64,000 bases of DNA, taken from contig NVWL01000014.1 in the NCBI GenBank assembly GCA_002733645.1, positions 1-64,000 on the forward strand, in the 5' to 3' direction. Shown piece by piece: positions 55,408-64,000 of this stretch. The position numbers were made by a program, and so were the translations under genes. Numbering within the stretch: the first letter of the stretch is position 1; each line of letters starts with the position of its first letter. The notes under the pieces are model-generated. The model had not been told where the DNA came from and did not search any database. It was given only the letters and a program-made list of their open reading frames with translations. Source of the stretch: Oceanobacter sp. Its GTDB lineage: Bacteria > Pseudomonadota > Gammaproteobacteria > Pseudomonadales > Oceanobacteraceae.

Positions 55408-55419
55408 CGAGGCAGAGTT

Positions 55420-56766
55420 ATGAACGTAAAACGTTTTGTCGCTGACAACATGCAACAAGCCCTTCGCCAAGTGTCAGCTGAACTTGGCCCTGAGGCTGTG
55501 ATTGTGTCTAGCAAAAAGCTGGACCACGGTATGGAAGTGGTCGCGGCGTTGAATATGTCGACAGACAACAGTCCAGCGCAACAGCAAGAACTAGAGCGTC
55601 AGTTACGACTTCAGCGTGAACTTGAAAACGCACGGGACGCCACGCGCGAGTCGAACAATCAGCGCCAGCGCAAAGTCGAACGTGAAGAGTTCGTCCGGCG
55701 CAGTGATTTAACCGACCCTGAAGGCATTCGCGATACCTTGGCCGCCTTGAAGAATGGCTCGGTGCGTGGTGATGAGTCTGTTCAAAATGAACAACAAGCG
55801 CACATCGCTCGTGAAGAGGGTGAATATCAAACACGCTTGCAAGAAATGCACGGTGAGTTGCGTGAACTAAAAGATTGGATGGTCAGCCACCAAGGCAGTG
55901 CATGGGATACCAAACGGCCACTGACGTGGCAGCAATCGCAGCTGTGGCAGCGTTGCCAAGATATTGGTCTTGAGCCGGCATGGGCAGATCGCATTGTCAG
56001 TACCAGCAAAGAGTCCGCTGATATGGAAGCGACTTGGGCCAACGCCTTAAAAACCATTGAAAACGACTTACCCATATTGCCGCAAGGTGTTCTAGAGCGT
56101 GGTGGACGTTTCGCTCTTGTGGGGCCAACAGGCGCAGGAAAAACGACAACCCTGGGTAAGATCGCGGCACGCTTTGTATTACGCAATGGGGCGGATTCAG
56201 TGGCGTTTGTGACCTTAGATAACTACCGCGTAGCCGCACACGACCAACTGCGAGCGTTTGCCCGAATTCTTGGCATTGAGATGAAAGTCGTCAACCAAGG
56301 TGGTGATTTAGCCAAGACACTACAGACCTTACGCCACAAGAAATTAGTGCTAATCGATAGCGCCGGTCTTGCCAGTCAAGATCCACACTTTTCCACACAA
56401 TTGTCTATGCTTAAACAGGCTGGAGAAGAAATACGTAAATTCTTAGTGTTGCCATTAACGAGTCAGGCACGCTGTCTTCAAGAAAATTACGAACACTTCA
56501 AAAGTGTAGGGTTAGACGGTTGTGTATTTACCAAGCTGGATGAGTGTTTCAGCCTTGGTGCAGGTATGAGCGTTGCTGCTTTAACACGTTTACCGTTAGC
56601 GCTGGTGACCGATGGGCCGCACATTCCTGATGATTTGCATTACCCCGACGCCGCGCGTTTAGTCAGTTTATCTGAACAGATGGCCAGAATGGCGCGAACA
56701 CGTTGGCAAGCAGCTGAGGCCATGAGCCTCGCAACACAACAGCAAAGTTTTCAACACGGAGTATAA
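55420..56766 (+). CDS. flhF: flagellar positioning GTPase FlhF
   Basis: SRP-type GTPase that marks the cell pole for flagellum assembly. The 448-residue protein has an N-terminal B region (MNVKRFVADNMQQALRQVSAELGPEAVIVSSKKL), a Gln/Arg/Glu-rich linker (about 65-150), then the NG domain with G1 GPTGAGKTTTLGKIAARF, DNYRVAAHDQL, G3 DSAGLASQD and G4 TKLDE. DSAG replaces the more common DTAG. Polar single or few flagella are implied by FlhF and FleN together. Confidence 0.95.
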   Translation: MNVKRFVADNMQQALRQVSAELGPEAVIVSSKKLDHGMEVVAALNMSTDNSPAQQQELERQLRLQRELENARDATRESNNQRQRKVEREEFVRRSDLTDPEGIRDTLAALKNGSVRGDESVQNEQQAHIAREEGEYQTRLQEMHGELRELKDWMVSHQGSAWDTKRPLTWQQSQLWQRCQDIGLEPAWADRIVSTSKESADMEATWANALKTIENDLPILPQGVLERGGRFALVGPTGAGKTTTLGKIAARFVLRNGADSVAFVTLDNYRVAAHDQLRAFARILGIEMKVVNQGGDLAKTLQTLRHKKLVLIDSAGLASQDPHFSTQLSMLKQAGEEIRKFLVLPLTSQARCLQENYEHFKSVGLDGCVFTKLDECFSLGAGMSVAALTRLPLALVTDGPHIPDDLHYPDAARLVSLSEQMARMARTRWQAAEAMSLATQQQSFQHGV

Positions 56767-56772
56767 ATTACC

Positions 56773-57591
56773 ATGGCAAGTCACCCAGTTCAGGTAATTG
56801 CAGTTACTGGTGGTAAAGGCGGCGTAGGCAAGAGCAACGTCTCCGTTAATCTCGGCATTGCGTTGTCAGAGATGGGTCGACGAGTGGTGATACTCGATGC
56901 CGATCTAGGTTTAGCTAATATCGATATTTTGTTGGGTATTAGCGCCAATCGTACGATCGAAAATGTCCTGCAAGGCGAGTGTGACCTGCGCGATGTCATG
57001 GTGCGTGGGCCAGGGGGAATTCGCATTGTTCCCGCATCGTCAGGCACGCAAAAGCTGTCGCAATTAAATACGATGGAGCATGCGGGTTTAATTCAAGCAT
57101 TTAGCGAAATCGGCGATGACATTGACGTACTGATTGTCGATACCGCCGCCGGAATTTCTGATTCAGTCATGAGCTTCGTTCGTGCCTCGCAAGAAGTGCT
57201 CGTCGTGGTGACCGATGAGCCAACGTCGATTACCGATGCGTACGCGCAAATTAAATTATTAAATCGTGATTACGGTTTATTTCGCTTCCGTGTGGTGGCC
57301 AACATGGTTCGTTCACCGCAAGAAGGCACTGCATTATTTTCCAAGCTTACGAAAGTGACGGATAGATTTTTGGATGTTGCCATGCAGTATGTGGGAGCAG
57401 TACCGATGGATGAAGCGGTTCGTCGTGCAGTACAACGCCAAAAGGCAGTGATTGAAGCGTATCCACGTTCAAAAGCTGCAATTTCTTTTCGTGCGTTAGC
57501 GAAAAAAGTTGATAGCTGGCCGTTGCCATCTTCTCCACGAGGGCATCTTGAATTCTTCGTTGACCGTTTGGTCCATCAGGTAGGAGCATGA
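56773..57591 (+). CDS. fleN: flagellar number regulator FleN (FlhG, MinD-like ATPase)
   Basis: ParA/MinD-family ATPase that limits flagellar number by antagonising FleQ and FlhF. The 272-residue protein has the deviant Walker A GGKGGVGKSNVSVNLG, VVILDADLGLANIDILLG, the Walker B VLIVDTAAGISDSVMSF and a C-terminal amphipathic membrane-binding region. 6 bp after flhF and 3 bp before fliA, the usual gene order. Confidence 0.95.
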   Translation: MASHPVQVIAVTGGKGGVGKSNVSVNLGIALSEMGRRVVILDADLGLANIDILLGISANRTIENVLQGECDLRDVMVRGPGGIRIVPASSGTQKLSQLNTMEHAGLIQAFSEIGDDIDVLIVDTAAGISDSVMSFVRASQEVLVVVTDEPTSITDAYAQIKLLNRDYGLFRFRVVANMVRSPQEGTALFSKLTKVTDRFLDVAMQYVGAVPMDEAVRRAVQRQKAVIEAYPRSKAAISFRALAKKVDSWPLPSSPRGHLEFFVDRLVHQVGA

Positions 57592-57594
57592 CGG

Positions 57595-58329
57595 TTGACC
57601 ACGGGAAGTTGTCTGGTGTATTCCGACGTACAAAACACTAATTTCGATGATCTCGTGCGTGAGCATGGGGCCTTAGTTAAGCGAATCGCGCATCATATGA
57701 TGGGGCGTCTGCCTGACAGTGTTCAGGTGGATGATCTTATTCAAGCGGGCATGATTGGCTTACTCGAAGCAGCGCGTAAATACGACGGCGGCAAAGGCGC
57801 AAGTTTTGAAACGTATGCGGGCATTCGTATACGTGGTGCCATGCTGGATGAAATTCGCAAAGGTGACTGGGCGCCGCGTTCAGTGCATCGAAACTCTCGT
57901 CGTATCTCCAATGCCATTAAACAAGTAGAAAGTGAAAAAGGCCGCGATGCTGAAGACGCTGAAGTTGCTGCCTGTTTGGGGGTTAGCCAAGAAGAATATC
58001 ATTCAATACTAAAAGACAGTGCCGGGTGCCGGTTGTTCAGTTATGAAGAAGCCGTTGAGAAAAGTGAAAGCGGTTATGACATGTTTGAAGAGTCCTCGCC
58101 GAGTCCTGTGGCAGGTATCGAACGTGATGCCTTCCAAAAACATTTAGCCGAAGCGATTAGTCATCTGCCCGAACGTGAGCAATTAGTCTTAGCCTTGTAT
58201 TACGACGAAGAACTAAATTTAAAAGAGATTGGCGCAGTGTTAGGCGTCAGCGAATCTCGTGTGAGTCAGCTTCACAGTCAAGCGGCAGCGCGTTTACGTG
58301 CACGTTTAGGCGACTGGGTTGACGCTTAG
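57595..58329 (+). CDS. fliA: flagellar sigma factor FliA (sigma-28)
   Basis: RNA polymerase sigma factor for late flagellar and chemotaxis genes, held by FlgM until the hook is complete. The 244-residue protein shows region 2 (LVKRIAHHMMGRLPDSVQVDDLIQAGMIGLLEAARKYD), region 3 (RDAEDAEVAACLGVSQEEYHSIL) and region 4 (LPEREQLVLALYYDEELNLKEIGAVLGVSESRVSQLHSQAAARLRARL). TTG at 57595 with AGGAG eight bases before gives an MTTGSCLVYS opening like Pseudomonas FliA; GTG at 57616 is the alternative. Confidence 0.95.
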   Translation: MTTGSCLVYSDVQNTNFDDLVREHGALVKRIAHHMMGRLPDSVQVDDLIQAGMIGLLEAARKYDGGKGASFETYAGIRIRGAMLDEIRKGDWAPRSVHRNSRRISNAIKQVESEKGRDAEDAEVAACLGVSQEEYHSILKDSAGCRLFSYEEAVEKSESGYDMFEESSPSPVAGIERDAFQKHLAEAISHLPEREQLVLALYYDEELNLKEIGAVLGVSESRVSQLHSQAAARLRARLGDWVDA

Positions 58330-58343
58330 GTAACACCATCCCA

Positions 58344-58364
58344 AGCCCTTAGCCTCTAAGGGCT
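58344..58364. repeat. hairpin between fliA and cheY
   Basis: AGCCCTTAG-CCT-CTAAGGGCT: perfect 9-bp stem with a 3-nt loop, 15 bp after fliA. No T-run follows. It could stabilise the fliA message or weakly terminate it; cheY begins 116 bp downstream. Confidence 0.5.
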
Positions 58365-58479
58365 ACAGCAACATTCTATTTTCTAATCTTTCTTGTTCTT
58401 TTCTGGATAAAGCGATAACTGTGTCTACACTATTTATAGGAGCGGCTTGATTCAGAAAAGTCGATTATTGGAGGTCGTT

Positions 58480-58866
58480 TTGGACAAAAATATGAAGATA
58501 CTCATCGTTGATGATTTTTCAACAATGAGACGTATCGTTAAAAACCTGTTGCGTGACCTGGGCTTTACCAATACTCAGGAAGCGGATGATGGAACAACGG
58601 CTTTGCCAATGTTACAGAACGGGGACTTTGATTTTCTGGTGACCGATTGGAACATGCCAGGTATGACGGGGCTTGATCTGTTGAAAACCATTCGGCAAGA
58701 CGAACGCCTAAAAACGTTGCCAGTACTTATGGTGACAGCCGAAGCGAAACGCGATCAGATTGTGGCGGCCGCACAAGCGGGTGTAAACGGTTATGTGGTT
58801 AAGCCTTTTACCGCAGCAGTACTGAAAGAGAAGATTGATAAAATCTTCGAACGTGTTGAAGGCTGA
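58480..58866 (+). CDS. cheY: flagellar chemotaxis response regulator CheY
   Basis: Receiver that binds FliM to change rotation direction, 128 residues. [25 protein letters not shown] opening, phospho-acceptor Asp in [15 protein letters not shown], Thr in [10 protein letters not shown], and Lys in YVVKPF. Start chosen as TTG at 58480, giving [12 protein letters not shown] with GGAGG five bases before; TTG at 58447 would add an unsupported extension. Close to Pseudomonas-type flagellar CheY and clearly distinct from the CheY at 35.4 kb. Confidence 0.95.
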   Translation: MDKNMKILIVDDFSTMRRIVKNLLRDLGFTNTQEADDGTTALPMLQNGDFDFLVTDWNMPGMTGLDLLKTIRQDERLKTLPVLMVTAEAKRDQIVAAAQAGVNGYVVKPFTAAVLKEKIDKIFERVEG

Positions 58867-58880
58867 CGGAAGGCATTGTA

Positions 58881-59663
58881 ATGGTTGATATGAACCTAGA
58901 AAGTGTGGATAGCGACGTCGGTGCCGAGATCCGTGCTTTAGCAGAAAATATGTTAAAGCAACTGGAGCAAGGTGAACTGACGAAAGCAGTGGCGTTGGTG
59001 AACGATCTCAATGAGATTCGCGATCAAACCCTCTATACCGAAATAGGTAAATTGACTCGTGCATTACACGAGTCCATAAAAAACCTTGAATTTTCTGATC
59101 CGGCTGATGCGGGATCAGACATTGAAAACACAACAGATAAGTTAACCTATGTTTTGGAAATGACCGATAAATCGGCCAACCGAACCATGGATCTTGCTGA
59201 TACTGGTGACCCTCTGGCGAAAGAAATTAGCGAGCAGGGTGTGCAATTATCCGAACGCTGGAAGAAGTTTATGAATAAAGACATAAACTCGACAGAATTC
59301 AGAGCACTCAGTCAAGATATCGAAGCTTACCTTTTAAATAGCACCACCAACGCTAATGAAATTCGCCAACAATTTTCTGAAATTGTGTTGGCTCAGGATT
59401 TTCAAGATCTAACGGGTCAGGTAATTCATAAAGTCACGGACTTAATACGAGATGTTGAATCCCGTTTAGTTAGGTTGGTCGTGATGGCAGGGCAAGTAGA
59501 TCAAATTACGGGTATTCGTCATGACTTGGCCACCCCTTCACAGACCGAAAATAGTGAAGGGCCTGACATTGCCGCCGAAGGTCCACAAATTAATAAAGCC
59601 GATAAAGCCGTTGTTAACAATCAAGATGATGTTGATGACCTTTTATCGAGTTTAGGCTTCTAA
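58881..59663 (+). CDS. cheZ: CheY phosphatase CheZ
   Basis: Dephosphorylates CheY-P, 260 residues. Long four-helix bundle with the active-site helix QQFSEIVLAQDFQDLTGQVIHKVTDLI (catalytic Gln in DFQDLTGQ), a linker, and the C-terminal CheY-tether NNQDDVDDLLSSLGF. Both functional parts are intact. Located between cheY and cheA in the F6 arrangement. Confidence 0.95.
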   Translation: MVDMNLESVDSDVGAEIRALAENMLKQLEQGELTKAVALVNDLNEIRDQTLYTEIGKLTRALHESIKNLEFSDPADAGSDIENTTDKLTYVLEMTDKSANRTMDLADTGDPLAKEISEQGVQLSERWKKFMNKDINSTEFRALSQDIEAYLLNSTTNANEIRQQFSEIVLAQDFQDLTGQVIHKVTDLIRDVESRLVRLVVMAGQVDQITGIRHDLATPSQTENSEGPDIAAEGPQINKADKAVVNNQDDVDDLLSSLGF

Positions 59664-59674
59664 AGGAGAGTTAA

Positions 59675-61954
59675 ATGAGTTTCGATGCGGATGAAGAGAT
59701 CCTTCAGGATTTTCTTGTAGAAGCCGGAGAGATACTTGAACTGCTCTCTGAACAGTTAGTGGATCTTGAACAGCGTCCTGATGATAAAGATCTTCTTAAT
59801 GCGATTTTTCGAGGCTTTCATACGGTAAAAGGTGGTGCAGGCTTTCTCCAATTAGGTCCACTGGTTGATTGCTGTCACGCAGCAGAGAACGTATTCGATA
59901 CGCTTCGTAATGGTAAGCGCACCGTCACCTCTGACTTAATGGACGTTGTACTCAGTGCGCTCGACAATGTTAATGAAATGTTTGATGCGGTGCGCTCTGG
60001 TGCCTCACCAGAACCTGCTGAGCCTACTTTGCTTGAGAGCTTGCATCAGTTAGCGCTCCCTGAAAGTGAAACACCTGCTGTTGTCGTAGAAGAGCCGACG
60101 CCAGAAGAAACCACCTCAGAAAGTGGCGCAACGGAAGAATCAGCAGATATCACTGACGATGAATTCGAGAAATTACTCGACGCGCTCGATGAAAAAGCGA
60201 ACGTCGAAGCAGAAGGAGCTGGCGCAGTAGAACCTTCAACGCCGGCAACCGCCGCTGATTCATCAGGGGATGATTTATTTGGTGATGATGATTTATTCGG
60301 CATGGATGAATCTAGCCCAGCCGCATCATCGAACAACGATGAAATTACAGAAGACGAATTTGAAGCCCTGCTTGATAAAATACATGGCGGTAAACCAGGC
60401 TCAAATGAAGGGGCTGACGCGACGGCAGATAAAGCTGCTGGCGAGTTAAGTGCCATCGCAAGTGGTGATGAACTCATTTCAGATTCAGAGTTTGAAGATC
60501 TACTTGATCGTTTACATGGAAAAGGCATGCATGCGTCTGCGCCTGCACCGAGCTTAACGTCAGCCAGTGCCACTCCAAGCAATGAATCGGCAGATGTAAA
60601 AACAGAAACGCCAGCGGCTAAAGCGCCTGAGCAACCACCGAAAGCAGAGGCCCCTAAGGCAGAAAAGCCGGCCCCAGTGACGCCGATTAAAGCAGAAGCA
60701 GCAAAACCAGCGGCGCCTGCTGCAAAAGCCGCCGCACCTGCACCAGCCCGAAAAACCGACAAAGATAACGCAGCAGAAGCTACCGTCCGTGTCGATACCC
60801 GCCGCCTTGATGACATCATGAATATGGTGGGTGAACTGGTACTTGTGCGTAACCGTTTGGTGCGCTTGGGCTTAAAAAGCACCGATGAATCGATGTCAAA
60901 GGCGGTAGCTAATCTCGATGTCGTTACCGGTGACTTGCAAGCGTCAGTGATGAAAACCCGAATGCAGCCGATTAAAAAGGTGTTTGGCCGTTTTCCTCGG
61001 GTTGTTCGTGATCTTGCTCGACAACTTAAGAAAGAAATTAATCTTGAATTACGCGGTGAAGAAACTGATCTTGATAAAAACCTCGTAGAGGCTTTGGCGG
61101 ATCCTCTGGTTCACTTAGTGCGTAATTCAGTTGACCACGGTGTTGAACAGCCTGAAGCGCGTGAACAAAGTGGTAAAAACCGTGTGGGTACGGTTATTTT
61201 ATCTGCCGAGCAAGAAGGCGATCATATTCTCTTGCGCATACAAGATGACGGTGCTGGTATGGACGCAGAAGTTCTGCGCCGTAAAGCGGTAGAAAAAGGC
61301 GTGATGGATCAAGACGCCGCAGATCGTTTATCCAGCAGCGAATGTTTTAATCTGATCTTTGCGCCGGGGTTTTCGACGAAAGAACAAATTTCAGACGTAT
61401 CTGGCCGTGGTGTAGGTATGGATGTGGTGAAAACTAAAATCACCCAATTAAACGGCACCATTGATATTCAATCGAACCTTGGCGAAGGCACAATAATTAG
61501 CATCAAAGTGCCATTAACTTTGGCAATTATGCCGACCTTAATGGTGATGTTAAAAGATCAAGCGTTTGCCTTCCCGTTGGTGAATGTGAATGAAATATTC
61601 CACCTGGATCTGACGCAAACTAACGTGGTCGATGGCCAAGAAGTTGTGGTTGTACGTGAAAAACCCATCCCTCTGTTTTATTTGAAACGTTGGTTAGTGA
61701 AAGGCGAAAATTACGCACGCGCCGACGAAAGCGCACACGTAGTTGTCGTGTCTGTAGGGAATAAAAAAGTAGGATTTGTTGTTGATCAATTAATTGGCCA
61801 AGAGGAAGTGGTGATTAAACCCTTGGGTAAAATGTTGCATGGAACCGCAGGAATGGCTGGTGCCACCATTACAGGTGATGGTCGTATAGCACTGATCTTA
61901 GACATCCCAAGTATGCTTACTCGTTACGCATCTCGACAGTCCAGTGCGGCCTGA
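59675..61954 (+). CDS. cheA: flagellar chemotaxis histidine kinase CheA
   Basis: Kinase for CheY and CheB, 759 residues. P1 phospho-acceptor His49 (FRGFHTVKGGAGFLQL). No folded P2 domain is apparent. Instead a long acidic and then Ala/Pro/Lys-rich linker (about 125-370) carries three copies of a motif of form DEFExLLDxLHG near 158, 223 and 268. P3 (VRVDTRRLDDIMNMVGELVLVRNRL), P4 (VRNSVDHGVE; DDGAGMD; GFSTKEQISDVSGRGVGMDVV) and CheW-like P5 follow. The motif copies resemble FliM and CheZ CheY-binding peptides. Confidence 0.96.
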   Translation: MSFDADEEILQDFLVEAGEILELLSEQLVDLEQRPDDKDLLNAIFRGFHTVKGGAGFLQLGPLVDCCHAAENVFDTLRNGKRTVTSDLMDVVLSALDNVNEMFDAVRSGASPEPAEPTLLESLHQLALPESETPAVVVEEPTPEETTSESGATEESADITDDEFEKLLDALDEKANVEAEGAGAVEPSTPATAADSSGDDLFGDDDLFGMDESSPAASSNNDEITEDEFEALLDKIHGGKPGSNEGADATADKAAGELSAIASGDELISDSEFEDLLDRLHGKGMHASAPAPSLTSASATPSNESADVKTETPAAKAPEQPPKAEAPKAEKPAPVTPIKAEAAKPAAPAAKAAAPAPARKTDKDNAAEATVRVDTRRLDDIMNMVGELVLVRNRLVRLGLKSTDESMSKAVANLDVVTGDLQASVMKTRMQPIKKVFGRFPRVVRDLARQLKKEINLELRGEETDLDKNLVEALADPLVHLVRNSVDHGVEQPEAREQSGKNRVGTVILSAEQEGDHILLRIQDDGAGMDAEVLRRKAVEKGVMDQDAADRLSSSECFNLIFAPGFSTKEQISDVSGRGVGMDVVKTKITQLNGTIDIQSNLGEGTIISIKVPLTLAIMPTLMVMLKDQAFAFPLVNVNEIFHLDLTQTNVVDGQEVVVVREKPIPLFYLKRWLVKGENYARADESAHVVVVSVGNKKVGFVVDQLIGQEEVVIKPLGKMLHGTAGMAGATITGDGRIALILDIPSMLTRYASRQSSAA

Positions 61955-61989
61955 TCAGGCTAAAGAGTTAGTCTGATACAGGAGTAGGT

Positions 61990-63027
61990 ATGTCGTTAAA
62001 AGTTCTAGTTGTTGATGATTCGGGGTTTTTCCGAAGACGGGTTGCCGACATTATTAATGCTGACTCTCGCATGGAAGTGATCGGCGTTGCAGAAAATGGT
62101 TTACAGGCTGTTGATATGAGCCGGGCGCTAAAGCCTGATGTCATAACAATGGATTACGAAATGCCCGTCATGGATGGCATCACCGCCATTCGAAATATCA
62201 TGGCTGAAAAGCCTATCCCGGTATTGATGTTTTCCTCTCTTTCATTCGAAGGTGCTCGAGTTACCTTAGATGCTCTTGATGCTGGTGCTGTCGATTTTTT
62301 ACCCAAAAATTTTGATGCGGTAGCCAAGAATTCCAGTGACATTCGTCGTTTACTGACGGATAAAATTGTCGCTGCCGCACGCATCCATGTTGGAAACTCT
62401 CCGACAACGGCCCCCGTGTTTACACCAGCCCCGCGAGCGTCCCCCACGGCGGTGAAATTAGATGGTATTCAGTTGGTTGTGATCGGAACATCGACCGGTG
62501 GGCCTGCCGCATTACAGACTATTTTTAAAGCGATGCCAGCCAATTTTAAAGTGCCTATTGTCATCGTGCAGCATATGCCAGCCTCATTTACCACAGCCTT
62601 TGCTGAGCGGTTAGATAATCTCAGTGAGCTGTCTGTTAAGGAAGCCGAAGACGGTGACGTATTAAAACCCGGTTGTGTGTACGTTGCGCCTGGTGGCATG
62701 CAATTAATGTTGGATGGCCGCCAAGGAAAGTCTATTCATATTCGTGAAAGCGACCCACGTATCAATTATCGTCCTAGTGTGGATATAGCGTTTGCATCCG
62801 CCGCGAAACACTATGGTCGTCATGTTCTTGGGGTTGTATTAACCGGGATGGGGTCGGATGGACGAGAGGGTGCTCGTTTAATTAAAGGCGTGGGTGGACA
62901 CATTTGGGCGCAAGATGAAGACAGCTCTGTGATTTTTGGGATGCCAATGTCTGTGATTAAGGAAGGGCTAGCGGATACTGTATTGTCCATTAAGGATGTG
63001 AGTGAGCGTTTAACTAAAGATATTTAA
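61990..63027 (+). CDS. cheB: chemoreceptor methylesterase CheB (flagellar system)
   Basis: Receiver (Asp in VITMDYEMPVMDG) plus methylesterase, 345 residues. Linker rich in Pro, Ala and Thr near 135-155; catalytic Ser in IGTSTGGPAAL, His in IVQHMPASFTTAFAERL and Asp in LTGMGSDGREG. It differs from the other CheB at many positions, so the two belong to separate systems. A short T-tailed hairpin follows. Confidence 0.95.
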   Translation: MSLKVLVVDDSGFFRRRVADIINADSRMEVIGVAENGLQAVDMSRALKPDVITMDYEMPVMDGITAIRNIMAEKPIPVLMFSSLSFEGARVTLDALDAGAVDFLPKNFDAVAKNSSDIRRLLTDKIVAAARIHVGNSPTTAPVFTPAPRASPTAVKLDGIQLVVIGTSTGGPAALQTIFKAMPANFKVPIVIVQHMPASFTTAFAERLDNLSELSVKEAEDGDVLKPGCVYVAPGGMQLMLDGRQGKSIHIRESDPRINYRPSVDIAFASAAKHYGRHVLGVVLTGMGSDGREGARLIKGVGGHIWAQDEDSSVIFGMPMSVIKEGLADTVLSIKDVSERLTKDI

Positions 63028-63037
63028 TTTTTCTTGG

Positions 63038-63059
63038 CGGCATCAGATTGCCGTTTTTT
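63038..63059 (+). terminator. possible weak terminator after cheB
   Basis: CGGCA-TCAGAT-TGCCG followed by TTTTTT, 10 bp after the cheB stop. The stem is only 5 bp, so termination may be partial. Confidence 0.5.
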
Positions 63060-63212
63060 GGACAATATACTGGTCACTTCTTTATTTATATTTCTATATA
63101 CCTTCTTTTTTCTGCATATTTTAGTTTTTTTTCAGTAATGACATGAATTTTGCTTCTAATTACTAATGGAATGCAATTTGTCGTAAATTCGACGAAATAC
63201 AGGAATTCAGTC

Positions 63213-63986
63213 GTGAGAATCTGGTCTGTTTCAAATCAGAAGGGTGGTGTGGGTAAAACAACATCCGTGGTGTCTTTGGGAGGCTTGTTAGCCGCCCAAG
63301 GGAAACGCGTGCTGTTGGTTGACCTTGACCCTCATGGCTCGTTGACGAGCTATTTCGGACAAGATCCCGATGGTCTTGAGCGCAGCCTATACCATCTGTT
63401 TTTTGAGAAACGTTGGCGGAATGTAGATTATATTCGCGAAACGCTTCAGCCTACGTCCATGGATAATGTGTCTTTATTACCTGCCACCACATCATTGGCG
63501 ACGTTAGAGCGCCAAGTGAGTGGTCAAGATGGAATGGGGTTGGTGCTTGCGAGATCCTTAGCGCAACTGTGGGATGACTATGATTATGCGATTCTTGATA
63601 CACCGCCCATTTTAGGTGTGTTGCTCGTTAATGCGCTGGCGGCATGTCAGCAGCTTGTTATTCCGACGCAAACCGAATTTTTGGCGTTGAAGGGGTTGGA
63701 GCGAATGGTACATACATTAAAAATGGTAATGACATCGCAAAAACGCCAACTGCCTTATTGTATTGTTCCGACGTTATTTGATCGTCGTACCTCTGCCTCA
63801 CTCACTAGCTTGAAAGAAATGCGCCGTACCTACAAAGAATCGTTATGGGACGAAGCTATTCCTGTTGATACGCGATTGCGAGACGCTAGTTTTAAAGGTG
63901 TTTTCCCACATCAGCTTGACCCTGAATCAAGGGGGGTTCGCGCCTACAAGCACTTGCTGGCATCGTTAGATCGTGAGGAGCCGTAA
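63213..63986 (+). CDS. ParA-like ATPase of the chemotaxis cluster (ParC-type)
   Basis: MinD/ParA-family ATPase of 257 residues. Walker A SNQKGGVGKTTSVVSLGGLLA, VLLVDLDPHGSLTSYFG, Walker B YDYAILDTPP. In Vibrio and Pseudomonas this gene, between cheB and cheW, positions chemosensory arrays at the cell pole with ParP. Start is GTG at 63213 (MRIWSVSNQKGG) with AGGA eight bases upstream; earlier codons in the frame lack support. Complete at its 3' end. Confidence 0.9.
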   Translation: MRIWSVSNQKGGVGKTTSVVSLGGLLAAQGKRVLLVDLDPHGSLTSYFGQDPDGLERSLYHLFFEKRWRNVDYIRETLQPTSMDNVSLLPATTSLATLERQVSGQDGMGLVLARSLAQLWDDYDYAILDTPPILGVLLVNALAACQQLVIPTQTEFLALKGLERMVHTLKMVMTSQKRQLPYCIVPTLFDRRTSASLTSLKEMRRTYKESLWDEAIPVDTRLRDASFKGVFPHQLDPESRGVRAYKHLLASLDREEP

Positions 63987-63987
63987 C

Positions 63988-64000
63988 GTGACGGCTAATA
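63988..64000 (+). CDS. start of the next gene, cut by the window end
   Basis: GTG at 63988 follows GAGGAG with a 7-nt spacer and begins one base after the ParA-like stop. Only four codons (Met-Thr-Ala-Asn) are present. In related clusters a CheW-domain gene (ParP/cheW) follows here; this is expectation, not something the sequence shows. Confidence 0.45.

Noticed and set aside
58380-58446. GATAAAGCGATAAC upstream of cheY as a sigma-28 promoter
   Set aside because: The -10-like part fits partly, but no TAAA -35 lies at the required distance.

Overview
The window is chromosomal DNA of a motile gammaproteobacterium. Gene order and promoters (sigma-54 ahead of fleSR, fliE and fliL; fleN-fliA-cheYZAB-parA order; rhlE, lemA, gcvR, hom) resemble Pseudomonas and marine Oceanospirillales-type relatives. 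The genus cannot be fixed from sequence alone. No rRNA, tRNA, CRISPR array, prophage or intact transposase gene was seen.

Region 1 (1-6.4 kb): rhlE with a long leader, a lemA/TPM-domain cluster, several small unassigned genes, a REP-like palindrome and a parDE toxin-antitoxin pair.

Region 2 (6.4-18.3 kb) is the most distinctive part: a divergent nitrogen-scavenging locus. The minus operon encodes two DUF1989 carboxyguanidine deiminase subunits and a biotin-dependent urea-carboxylase-family enzyme, best read as guanidine carboxylase. Its leader carries a guanidine-I (ykkC) riboswitch. A second riboswitch of a different class, guanidine-II (mini-ykkC, two hairpins with ACGR loops), lies inside the operon just before the carboxylase start. 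The plus operon encodes an ABC transporter, a creatininase-family amidohydrolase, a GlnT-type glutamine synthetase and a NikR-fold regulator whose four nickel ligands are all replaced. Both operons have sigma-54 promoter matches, and an NtrC-like palindrome lies between them. No allophanate hydrolase gene is present.

Region 3 (18.3-25.8 kb): EamA transporter, Aer-like energy-taxis receptor, GcvR-like ACT protein, homoserine dehydrogenase with a clear terminator, a putative permuted papain-fold protein, a LysR regulator, and a 570-bp non-coding repeat element with inverted ends immediately upstream of fleS.

Region 4 (25.8-64 kb) is one flagellar/chemotaxis super-locus: fleSR, fliEFGHIJ, an inserted F7-like chemosensory operon (STAS, cheY, cheA, cheW, soluble MCP, cheR, cheD, cheB), an HsbA/HsbR-like partner-switch with an Hpt protein, fliK, fliLMNOPQR-flhB, flhA, flhF, fleN, fliA, then the F6-like flagellar chemotaxis genes cheYZAB, a ParA-like ATPase and the first codons of the next gene. 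FleSR and an unlinked FleQ would fire the sigma-54 units, FliA would turn on late genes, FlhF/FleN would set flagellar position and number, and the two Che systems would feed CheY to the FliM/FliN switch. fleQ is not beside fleSR.
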